From contig CAKZZS010000089.1 in NCBI GenBank assembly GCA_937884975.1, positions 1-27,041 of the forward strand: a stretch of 27,041 nt of DNA, read 5' to 3'. The DNA is from an uncultured Clostridia bacterium (GTDB taxonomy: Bacteria > Bacillota > Clostridia > Oscillospirales > Acutalibacteraceae). The notes beneath the pieces are model-generated. The model ran no database searches and was not told where the DNA came from. It saw nothing but the letters and a program-made list of their open reading frames with translations. The position numbers were made by a program, and so were the translations under genes. Positions 15,626 through 22,751 of the stretch are shown piece after piece (position 1 is the stretch's first letter; the number at the start of each line of letters is the position of its first letter).

Positions 15626-17605
15626 ATGGCTAAAAAACAGGCCTATAATAATGAAAGCATTACGCAGCTCAAGGGCGCCGACAGGGTAAGAAAACGCCCT
15701 GCCGTTATTTTCGGCTCGGATGGTATCGAGGGCTGCGAGCATTCAATATTTGAAATTCTTTCGAACTCCATTGACGAGGCGCGCTCGGGCTACGGCGACA
15801 AAATAATCATAACCCGTTTTCTGGACAAGTCAGTCGAGGTTCAGGATTTCGGAAGAGGTATTCCCGTTGACTGGAATAATAATGAAAAGGAATACAACTG
15901 GAAGCTGCTTTTCTGCGAGCTTTACGCAGGCGGTAAGTACGGCGAGGACGACAACTATGAATTCTCACTCGGTCTTAACGGACTCGGTCTTGCCGCAACG
16001 CAGTACGCGTCGGAGTATATGGACGCGGAAATTCACGCAGGCGGCTATAAGTATAATCTTCATTTTGAACACGGTGAACCCGTGGGCGAAATGGCAAAAG
16101 AGGAGTATTCAAAAAGGGATACGGGTACGCGTATAAAATGGAAACCCGATTTAAAGGTATTTACCGATATAAATATCAGTCTTGAATACTATCAGGATGT
16201 TCTCAAACGTCAGGCAGTTGTCAATGCAGGCGTTAAATTTATACTTAAAAATCAGGTAACCGCTTCCCAGTTTGAAACCTTTGAGTATTGCTATGAAAAC
16301 GGCATTGTCCAGTATGTAAACGAATTAGTCGGCGATACGGCTTTTTCCTCCGTCCAGTTCTGGCAGACGGAAAAGACGGGCAGAGACAGGGCGGACACAC
16401 CCGATTATAACGTTAAAATCAATGCGGCTGTCTGCTTTTCAAATAAGGTTCAGCTTAAGGAATACTATCACAATTCAAGCTATCTTGAGCACGGCGGCGC
16501 TCCCGAAAAGGCTGTGCGTTCTGCTTTTGTTTCCCAGCTTGACGCATACCTTAAGGCAAATAACCGTTACCTCAAAACGGACCCGAAAATCAATATCCAG
16601 GATATTGAGGACTGCCTTGTTGTAGTCATTTCATCCTTCTCGACAAGGACCTCTTATGAGAACCAGACCAAAAAGGCGATTACAAATAAGTTCATTCAGG
16701 AGGCAATGACAGAGTTCTTCCGTCATTCACTTGAGGTTTACTTTATTGAAAATCCGCTTGAAGCCGAAAAAATCGGTAATCAGGTGCTTGTGAATATGCG
16801 TTCACGAATTAAGGCTGAAAGCACAAGACAGAGCATCAAGAAAACCCTTTCTTCCTCAAATGATATGACAAACCGCGTTGAAAAGTTTGTTGACTGCAGA
16901 AGCAAGGACATAAACGAAAGAGAAATATTTATAGTTGAGGGCGACTCTGCTCTGGGCGCCTGCAAGCAGGCCCGTGACAGCTCGTTCCAGGCGGTCATTC
17001 CCGTAAGGGGTAAAATACTTAACTGCCTTAAAAGTGAGTACGATAAGATTTTCAAAAGTGAAATTATTACCGATTTAATAAAGGTTCTGGGCTGCGGAGT
17101 TGAGGTTAATTCAAAGTCGAATAAAAATCTCTCCTCCTTTAACCTTGATAATCTTCGTTGGAATAAGGTTATAATCTGTACTGATGCCGACGTTGACGGC
17201 TTCCAGATAAGAACTCTTATATTAACTATGATTTATCGCCTTATGCCCACTCTTATCTATGAGGGCAAGGTCTTTATTGCGGAGTCTCCGCTGTACGAAA
17301 TCACCTCGGGCGACAAAACGTGGTTTGCTTATAACGAGGTTGAGAAGCAACAGGCTCTTGAAGAAATCGGTGAAAAAAAGTATTCCATTCAGCGTTCAAA
17401 GGGACTCGGTGAAAACGACGCGGATATGATGTGGCTGACAACGATGAATCCGAAAACGCGCCGACTCATTAAAATTGAAGCAAGAGAAAATCCCGACTAT
17501 ATTGCGGATACGTTTGACCTTCTTCTGGGCGACAACCTTGTCGGCAGAAAAGAGCATATTGCGGATAACGGTTATCTGTATGTAGATTTAGCGGATATTT
17601 CATAA
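15626..17605 (+). CDS. parE: DNA topoisomerase IV subunit B
   Basis: A 659-residue ATPase subunit of the type IIA topoisomerase that decatenates chromosomes; the pair with parC makes topoisomerase IV more likely than gyrase. Seen: GHKL ATP site EILSNSIDEA, DFGRGIP and GLNGLGLAATQ; the Toprim domain with EGDSA (Glu438) and TDADVDG (Asp520, Asp522, Asp524); the C-terminal RSKGLGE. The Toprim loop reads EGDSALGACKQARD rather than the usual EGDSAGGSAKQGRD, a divergent but intact form. AAGGA lies 10 bases before the ATG. Followed by parC after 15 bases. Confidence 0.93.
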   Translation: MAKKQAYNNESITQLKGADRVRKRPAVIFGSDGIEGCEHSIFEILSNSIDEARSGYGDKIIITRFLDKSVEVQDFGRGIPVDWNNNEKEYNWKLLFCELYAGGKYGEDDNYEFSLGLNGLGLAATQYASEYMDAEIHAGGYKYNLHFEHGEPVGEMAKEEYSKRDTGTRIKWKPDLKVFTDINISLEYYQDVLKRQAVVNAGVKFILKNQVTASQFETFEYCYENGIVQYVNELVGDTAFSSVQFWQTEKTGRDRADTPDYNVKINAAVCFSNKVQLKEYYHNSSYLEHGGAPEKAVRSAFVSQLDAYLKANNRYLKTDPKINIQDIEDCLVVVISSFSTRTSYENQTKKAITNKFIQEAMTEFFRHSLEVYFIENPLEAEKIGNQVLVNMRSRIKAESTRQSIKKTLSSSNDMTNRVEKFVDCRSKDINEREIFIVEGDSALGACKQARDSSFQAVIPVRGKILNCLKSEYDKIFKSEIITDLIKVLGCGVEVNSKSNKNLSSFNLDNLRWNKVIICTDADVDGFQIRTLILTMIYRLMPTLIYEGKVFIAESPLYEITSGDKTWFAYNEVEKQQALEEIGEKKYSIQRSKGLGENDADMMWLTTMNPKTRRLIKIEARENPDYIADTFDLLLGDNLVGRKEHIADNGYLYVDLADIS

Positions 17606-17620
17606 TCAGAGGTAATTATA

Positions 17621-19867
17621 ATGCCAAGAAAAAGTAAGAAAACCGAAGAAATAAAGCACGACGAGGCTCCGGCAAACGCAGTGATTTTGGGCGCAGGCGA
17701 GGTCGTTGACCAGCCGATTACCGAAACGCTTGAAACTAACTATATGCCTTACGCTATGAGCGTAATTATGTCAAGAGCTATTCCCGAAATTGACGGCTTC
17801 AAGCCCTCGCACAGAAAACTGCTTTATACAATGTATAAAATGGGACTTTTAAACGGCGCAAGGATTAAGAGCGCCAATATAGTCGGCAGAACAATGCAGC
17901 TTAATCCTCACGGAGACGCGGCGATTTACGAAACAATGGTCCGTCTTTCAAAGGGAAACGAAACTCTTCTGCACCCTTATGTTGACAGTAAGGGTAATTT
18001 CGGTAAGGCTTATTCAAGAAATATGGCTTTTGCCGCTTCGAGGTATACCGAGGCAAAGCTTGAAGCAATTTCTAACGAGCTTTTCAGAGATATTGACAAG
18101 GATACGGTTGACTTTGTTGACAACTATGACGCGTCAATGCTTGAGCCTACGCTCTTGCCCGTTACTTTCCCGTCGGTTCTTGTAAACGCCAATACGGGTA
18201 TTGCCGTCGGTATGGCTTCGTCCATCTGTTCATTTAATCTTGCTGAGGTCTGCGAAACAACAATTGAGCTTATTAAAAATGAAGACCACATTGTTGCCGA
18301 TACGTTAAAGGCTCCCGATTTTATCGGCGGAGGACTTCTTATTTATAACCGCGAGGAAATGGAAGAGATTTACCGCACGGGCAGGGGAGGCTTTAAGGTA
18401 AGGGCGAAATACAGCTTTGACAAATCCAATAACTGTATTGATATCACCCAGATACCGCCTACCACTACAACCGAAATAATAATCGATAAGATTATTGAAA
18501 AGGTTAAGGCAGGCTCAATTAAGGAGATAAGCGATATCCGAGACGAAACGGATAAAAGAGGACTTAAAATTACAATTGACCTCAAACGCGGAACCGACCC
18601 CGACAAGCTTATGAATAAGCTTTATAAAATGACCTCGCTTGAGGATACGTTTTCGTGTAATTTCAACGTTCTCGTTGCTTCCGTACCGCGAGTTATGGGT
18701 GTTAAGGAGCTTCTTACGGAGTGGATAGCCTTCCGTACGGAGTGCGTCAACCGCAGAGTTTATTTTGAGCTTTCCAAGGCGAAGGACAAGCTTCATCTTT
18801 TAGAGGGCTTGCAAAAGATTTTGCTTGATATAGACAAGGCGATTAAAATTATACGCCAAACCGATGAGGAAAGCGAAGTTGTTCCCAACTTGATGATAGG
18901 CTTCGGCATTGATAAAATTCAGGCTGAATATGTAGCTGAAATAAAGCTTCGTCACCTCAACCGTGAATATATCCTCAAGCGTACAAAGGATATTGAACAG
19001 TTAAGAGCGGATATTGAGGATATGGAAAATATCCTTTCCTCAAGGTCAAGGGTTAAGAAGATTATAATTTCCGAGCTTCAGGAGGTTGTAAAGAAATACG
19101 ATCAGCCTCGCCGCACCGAAATAATCTATTCTTCGGATATTGTTGAAGAGCAGGTTGTTGAAGAAATTCCCGACTATGCGGTTAATCTTTTCTTTACAAG
19201 GGAAGGTTATTTCAAAAAGATTACGCCTCTGTCACTGCGAATGGGCGGCGTGCAGAAGCTCAAAGAGGGCGACGAAATTATTTCTTCCGTTGAAGCCAAA
19301 AATTCCGCGGAGCTTCTCTTCTGGACAAATCAACATCAGGTTTATAAGTCGAGGGCAAATGAATTTGACGACACAAAGGCGTCCGTACTCGGCGATTATG
19401 TAGCCTCAAAGCTTTCTATGGATACGGATGAAACGGCGCGGTTTATGTCTGTTCTTAACGAATATAAGGGATATATGATTTTTGTCTTTGAAAACGGAAA
19501 GGTTGCAAAGGTCGATATTTCCTGCTATGAAACGAAGAATAACCGTAAAAAGCTTATAAAGGCGTTTTCGGACGCAAGCGAGCTTGTAAACGCCGTTTAT
19601 ATAAAAGAGGACTGTGAAATAGTTATAAAGAGCAGCTCCGGAAGATACCTTCTTCTCAACACCGGCGCAATTGCTCCGAAAACGACGAAGAACACCCTCG
19701 GCGTAAAGGTTATGACGCTTAAAAAAGGACACCGCGTTATTTCTGCCGAACCCTATTCGGACGGACGTTTTGCAAAGCCGTCAAGGTACAGGACGAAATC
19801 GCTTCCTGCCGCAGGCGCAACTCTTTCGGCAGAGGATGAGGGAGTTCAGGTTCAGTTGACTCTTTAA
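17621..19867 (+). CDS. parC: DNA topoisomerase IV subunit A
   Basis: A 748-residue DNA-cleaving subunit. Seen: YAMSVIMSRAIPEIDG, then FKPSHRKLLYTMY near the start; the quinolone-determining loop NPHGDAAIYET (96-105); catalytic Tyr142 in AASRYTEAK; and the C-terminal half with reduced beta-pinwheel blades. At residue 100, the place of the usual quinolone-contact Ser, there is Ala, while the acidic Glu104 is kept. AGAGGT provides the binding site. It shares a transcript with parE. GyrA cannot be wholly excluded, but the pairing and the divergent, shorter C-terminal part favour ParC. Confidence 0.9.
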   Translation: MPRKSKKTEEIKHDEAPANAVILGAGEVVDQPITETLETNYMPYAMSVIMSRAIPEIDGFKPSHRKLLYTMYKMGLLNGARIKSANIVGRTMQLNPHGDAAIYETMVRLSKGNETLLHPYVDSKGNFGKAYSRNMAFAASRYTEAKLEAISNELFRDIDKDTVDFVDNYDASMLEPTLLPVTFPSVLVNANTGIAVGMASSICSFNLAEVCETTIELIKNEDHIVADTLKAPDFIGGGLLIYNREEMEEIYRTGRGGFKVRAKYSFDKSNNCIDITQIPPTTTTEIIIDKIIEKVKAGSIKEISDIRDETDKRGLKITIDLKRGTDPDKLMNKLYKMTSLEDTFSCNFNVLVASVPRVMGVKELLTEWIAFRTECVNRRVYFELSKAKDKLHLLEGLQKILLDIDKAIKIIRQTDEESEVVPNLMIGFGIDKIQAEYVAEIKLRHLNREYILKRTKDIEQLRADIEDMENILSSRSRVKKIIISELQEVVKKYDQPRRTEIIYSSDIVEEQVVEEIPDYAVNLFFTREGYFKKITPLSLRMGGVQKLKEGDEIISSVEAKNSAELLFWTNQHQVYKSRANEFDDTKASVLGDYVASKLSMDTDETARFMSVLNEYKGYMIFVFENGKVAKVDISCYETKNNRKKLIKAFSDASELVNAVYIKEDCEIVIKSSSGRYLLLNTGAIAPKTTKNTLGVKVMTLKKGHRVISAEPYSDGRFAKPSRYRTKSLPAAGATLSAEDEGVQVQLTL

Positions 19868-19874
19868 AAAGCAA

Positions 19875-19903
19875 TACGTCCGTGTTATAGCAACACGGAC
19901 GTA
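19875..19903 (+). terminator. Perfect hairpin after parC, without a U-tract
   Basis: A 12-base perfect stem TACGTCCGTGTT/AACACGGACGTA around ATAGC, 7 bases after the parC stop. No T-run follows, so it is more likely an mRNA 3' stabiliser or a factor-dependent stop than a simple intrinsic terminator. Confidence 0.55.
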
Positions 19904-19912
19904 CAGACGGCA

Positions 19913-19950
19913 CTCTGAAAATGGTAACGACAAAAAAGCTACCGTCAGAG
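19913..19950 (+). other. Second imperfect hairpin between parC and secG
   Basis: CTCTGA (19913-19918) pairs with TCAGAG (19945-19950), and GGTA (19923-19926) with TACC (19940-19943), with an asymmetric internal loop and an A-rich apical loop. No reading frame is supported here. Its role is unknown. Confidence 0.3.
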
Positions 19951-20055
19951 GCAAACGCATTTATTTTTTACCGCCTGCAAATATAGAATTACCTTTATTT
20001 AATATGTAATTCAAGGAAGATTTTGTAAAAACGGCGTAATTAAATAAAAAAACAC

Positions 20056-20084
20056 TTGCATTTTTGTACTACATGTGTTAAAAT
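20056..20084 (+). promoter_or_regulatory. Promoter of secG
   Basis: TTGCAT (20056-20061), a 17-base spacer and TAAAAT (20079-20084), 45 bases before the secG start. Confidence 0.7.
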
Positions 20085-20129
20085 CTTCAAGCGTTTAAAA
20101 ATGACGTATTTTAAAAGGAGGCAGCACTT

Positions 20130-20390
20130 ATGTCAGCTTATGAGATTGTATTAGGTGTTTTACTTATAATTGTTTGTATCGCTCTGACTGTTATAGTTAT
20201 GATTCAGGAGGAATCGCAGTCGGGTCTTTCCGGTGCTATTGCCGGCGGCAGCAGCGACACATTTTTCGGTAAGAATAAGGGCAGAACAACCGAAGCAAAG
20301 CTCAAGAAGATTACAAAGATTCTTGCTATCTGCTTCCTCGTACTGTCACTTGCGACCGTTCTTATCTTCCTGTTTTTGGGAAATAAATAA
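20130..20390 (+). CDS. secG: Preprotein translocase subunit SecG
   Basis: An 86-residue inner membrane protein that assists SecYE/SecA protein export. Seen: two transmembrane helices (about 5-25 and 62-84), the conserved VMIQEESQSGLSGAI between them with the family's Q-x-S-x-x-x-G-L-x-G pattern, and a cytoplasmic loop with DTFFGKNKGRT. AGGAGG lies 9 bases before the ATG. The rnr-smpB genes that often follow secG in Firmicutes are not here; a terminator and a tRNA follow instead. Confidence 0.95.
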   Translation: MSAYEIVLGVLLIIVCIALTVIVMIQEESQSGLSGAIAGGSSDTFFGKNKGRTTEAKLKKITKILAICFLVLSLATVLIFLFLGNK

Positions 20391-20406
20391 TCTTTGATAT
20401 TACTTA

Positions 20407-20428
20407 AAGGCTGCTTGCAGCCTTTTTA
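20407..20428 (+). terminator. Terminator after secG
   Basis: The stem AAGGCTG/CAGCCTT with loop CTTG, then TTTTTA, just 4 bases before the tRNA gene. Confidence 0.85.
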
Positions 20429-20431
20429 TAC

Positions 20432-20504
20432 GAGCCATTAGCTCAGTTGGCAGAGCACTTGACTTTTAATCAAGGTGTCCGGAGTTCGAATCTCCGATGG
20501 CTCA
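20432..20504 (+). tRNA. tRNA-Lys (anticodon UUU)
   Basis: A 73-base cloverleaf: acceptor GAGCCAT/ATGGCTC with discriminator A, D-arm GCTC/GAGC, anticodon stem CTTGA/TCAAG with loop CTTTTAA (anticodon TTT), T-arm CGGAG/CTCCG with loop TTCGAAT. The 3' CCA is not encoded. No separate promoter is evident between the secG terminator and the gene, so transcription either reads through or starts within the upstream region. Confidence 0.97.
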
Positions 20505-20542
20505 TAAAGAAAACCCCGTCAATGACGGGGTTTTCTTTATGA
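20502..20542 (+). terminator. Terminator after tRNA-Lys, overlapping its 3' end
   Basis: A 19-base perfect inverted repeat (20502-20520 with 20524-20542) with a three-base loop and a GC-rich top (CCCCGTC/GACGGGG), ending in TTTTCTTTA. It includes the last three bases of the tRNA. Confidence 0.85.
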
Positions 20543-20545
20543 AAA

Positions 20546-20682
20546 AAGCCAAGGAGATTCGAACGAAATTGTCCATGTTGAGCGGTTTGCCGCAGGCAGA
20601 GCGAGACGGACATACAATAGGATTTTTTGCGAAGCAAAACCGCGTGCCGAAGGCACGCCGAGTCTCCGATAACTCGTAAAAA
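20546..20682 (+). mobile_element. Degenerate att-like region with copies of the tRNA-Lys 3' end
   Basis: GGAGATTCGAAC (20553-20564) is an exact inverted copy of the tRNA T-arm bases 20484-20495. TCTCCGATAACTCGTAAAAA (20663-20682) is a direct copy of the tRNA 3' end, 20491-20510, with 16 of 20 bases matching. Between them lie short GAA-loop hairpins: TTTTGC/GCAAAA (20625-20639) and GCGTGCC/GGCACGC (20642-20658). This pattern fits the eroded junction of an element that integrates into the tRNA 3' end. No integrase gene is visible in the window, so the call is inference. Confidence 0.45.
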
Positions 20683-20701
20683 AGTACAAAAACAGGCAGT
20701 A

Positions 20702-20759
20702 AGTGGGTATAAAAGTGGGTATAAAACGGTTATCAAGTCAGTATAAAAGTCAGTATAAA
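20702..20759 (+). repeat. Two pairs of 12-base tandem repeats
   Basis: AGTGGGTATAAA occurs twice head-to-tail (20702-20713, 20714-20725). After ten bases, AGTCAGTATAAA occurs twice head-to-tail (20736-20747, 20748-20759). The two units share AGT--GTATAAA. Paired short direct repeats beside an attachment core are typical of tyrosine-integrase arm-binding sites. Confidence 0.85.
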
Positions 20760-20921
20760 TACAACACGGATTTTTTGAAGAGATTTTTGTTGATTTTAAG
20801 CTGAGTTACCCCTATTGAACCGAAAGTGGAATTTATTTGTGTTGTATTTTTCCGCTTTGCTATTGATTTTAGAACCGAATTTTGGCATTATTAGAGTGGA
20901 AATAATGTTAAGGAGCAAAGT
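20760..20921 (+). other. AT-rich non-coding stretch before the anchored-protein gene
   Basis: With the terminator, att-like region and tandem repeats listed above, this completes a 417-base stretch without a supported gene after the tRNA. I see no further structure here apart from a weak promoter candidate at 20863-20891. Confidence 0.6.
20863..20891 (+). promoter_or_regulatory. Weak promoter candidate for the 20922 gene
   Basis: TTGATT (20863-20868), a 17-base spacer and CATTAT (20886-20891), 30 bases before the start codon. The match to consensus is modest. Confidence 0.3.
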
Positions 20922-21692
20922 ATGAATAATCTGACTCTTAATGAGAAGCGTATACAGGATTTTACTTTAAAAATGAAAAAATGCCTTTTTGCTTTTATTC
21001 TTTTTATTCTTGCCGCAGTTATTATTTTCAGAGCGGTTTTTCCCGGAGACTTTCATTTGAATTTTGAAAAAATGGAAATATCCTACGAAACGTGGGTAAG
21101 ATACAAGCCTTATAATTTAGGAAATATGACGCAGGAACAAAAAGAGCTGTATGCGCGCGATTATATGCTTGATGAATACGGCGTAGAGGTAAATACTGAA
21201 TATAAAACTCCGACAGGTACTCCTTTCAGCCGCCTTTATCCTTTTGTTCTTATTTCACCGATAGATTCAAATGACGCGTTTGAGTTTTATCACATATTCT
21301 TTAAAGGTAACGGAAAAATATGTGATGATTATTATCTTTCGGAAATTCAGGATTTTGTTACTCAAAAGGTGGAGCAGGATATTGCAGATTTACCTTATGA
21401 CTGCGTTGTTATTACACATACCTATAACTATAGTCCGTATTTCCCTACATATAGGATGAAATGGTTTGCAAAGAATTATCCGCTGGAGTTTTTAAAACTG
21501 AAAAAAACTTATACTATGATTAGCTATATTTTTTCAACTGACTACGTCGGGCAAAAGGATAAATTAAGTAAAATGTTGGAAGAAAAAACCTCTTATATGA
21601 ATGCGGACGGTAATCTGTTTTTTGTTGACGGAGATATTCATCAATATGATTTATCGTCTTTAAAGCCCGAAATGCTTTTGGCTTTTTATTAA
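20922..21692 (+). CDS. Hypothetical membrane-anchored protein
   Basis: A 256-residue protein I do not recognise. Seen: a cytoplasmic N-terminus of about 19 residues, one hydrophobic helix (about 20-40), then an extracytoplasmic domain rich in Tyr, Phe and Asp (HTYNYSPYFPTYR, Asp-Tyr pairs) with no signal peptidase site. No catalytic motif stands out. AAGGAG 5 bases before the ATG is a strong binding site. Two 60-base lines counted give 33% and 38% GC, lower than the core genes, which suits an accessory origin. The next gene starts 33 bases on, so a shared transcript is likely. Confidence 0.7.
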   Translation: MNNLTLNEKRIQDFTLKMKKCLFAFILFILAAVIIFRAVFPGDFHLNFEKMEISYETWVRYKPYNLGNMTQEQKELYARDYMLDEYGVEVNTEYKTPTGTPFSRLYPFVLISPIDSNDAFEFYHIFFKGNGKICDDYYLSEIQDFVTQKVEQDIADLPYDCVVITHTYNYSPYFPTYRMKWFAKNYPLEFLKLKKTYTMISYIFSTDYVGQKDKLSKMLEEKTSYMNADGNLFFVDGDIHQYDLSSLKPEMLLAFY

Positions 21693-21725
21693 ACTTTTGA
21701 AGGATAATATCATAAGGAGAATACT

Positions 21726-22751
21726 ATGAATAAAAGTGAATTTTCCGAAAGATTATATAAAATGCGAACCGATAAAGGGCTTTCGCAAAAGGAACTCGGC
21801 GATTTGCTCGGCGTATCAAATAAGGCGATTTCAAAATGGGAAAACGGCGAAGCCATGCCGAAGACCGAAACAATGCTGAAACTTGCCGAAATAATGAACA
21901 TTGACGGAAACGAGCTTCTGGGCATTTCTTCCGCAAATACGGCCGACGAAAGCTATGAAAAGGAAATTGACAGACTTAAAACCGAAAACCTTGCTCTGAA
22001 AAATAAAATTGATAATCAGTCAAAAAGGAAAAAACGAAATCTTATTACAGCCTGCATTGTCTTTGCAGCTTTTATTGTTATTCTTGCTGCGGTATTTGCG
22101 GCTTCTCGCGTAAAGGCGGACAAAAAGCCCGATATCCCCAAAGCAGGGCAGAAGAACACGGTAATTATTTTTAATAACAGCGAGTTTGTTCCCTGCTCCG
22201 AAAGGGAAAATGCGCTGCTTGACTGTAACTCTGTTCTTTCCTCATCGGATGAAAATAAAAATGCGGCGTTTGTTTCATCGGACAAAACCAAAACCGCCGT
22301 CAGCGTTGACTGCTCGACTTCCTATAAGATAATAAGGCTTCGTGCACGGCAGGGTAACTATTATTATATTGAAAGCGGTCTTTCAGTTTCCGTTTCAAAC
22401 GAAAACATCAGTTTTATTTATATTTCCGGCGGTTCGATAGCCAATAACGGATATAACCTGAATACGGGTTATATAAATCAGTATTATAAGGGGAACGCGG
22501 ATTCCGATAAAATGATAAAAGCCTTTTGCGATTATTATAACGGTTTATCTTCACCCGTTGATAAAAAGGTTACGGAGCTTTACCTCGGTAATAACGGTAA
22601 AACCGTAAAGGTTGGTTTTGCAGACGGCTTTCTTCCCGAAATTAAGATAGGGGAGTTCTTTGAGGGTAATAATCGGTTGTATTTTTATAATTATGCCGAC
22701 GGCTCGGCGTATGAAGCAGGAGAGGAGTTGAACGATTTTGTCAACGGATAA
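21726..22751 (+). CDS. Membrane-bound XRE-family helix-turn-helix regulator
   Basis: A 341-residue protein combining a cytoplasmic Cro/C1-type DNA-binding domain (about 5-65; LSQKELGDLLGVSNKAISKW is the helix-turn-helix), a short charged coiled coil (about 76-100), a transmembrane helix (about 106-127) and an extracytoplasmic domain of about 210 residues with no recognised fold. This layout suggests a one-component sensor that reads the envelope and acts on DNA at the membrane; the signal and target are unknown. AAGGAG precedes the ATG. It overlaps the next gene by 14 bases, so the two are translationally coupled and probably work together. Confidence 0.85.
   Translation: MNKSEFSERLYKMRTDKGLSQKELGDLLGVSNKAISKWENGEAMPKTETMLKLAEIMNIDGNELLGISSANTADESYEKEIDRLKTENLALKNKIDNQSKRKKRNLITACIVFAAFIVILAAVFAASRVKADKKPDIPKAGQKNTVIIFNNSEFVPCSERENALLDCNSVLSSSDENKNAAFVSSDKTKTAVSVDCSTSYKIIRLRARQGNYYYIESGLSVSVSNENISFIYISGGSIANNGYNLNTGYINQYYKGNADSDKMIKAFCDYYNGLSSPVDKKVTELYLGNNGKTVKVGFADGFLPEIKIGEFFEGNNRLYFYNYADGSAYEAGEELNDFVNG

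Noticed and set aside
20470..20736. An 88-residue minus-strand open frame covering tRNA-Lys
   Set aside because: Its C-terminal end (SHRRFELRTP) is the antisense reading of the tRNA T-arm, a common artefact; no binding site or family.
20702..20759. CRISPR-like array
   Set aside because: The units are 12 bases, directly adjacent in pairs, without unique spacers, and no cas genes are present.
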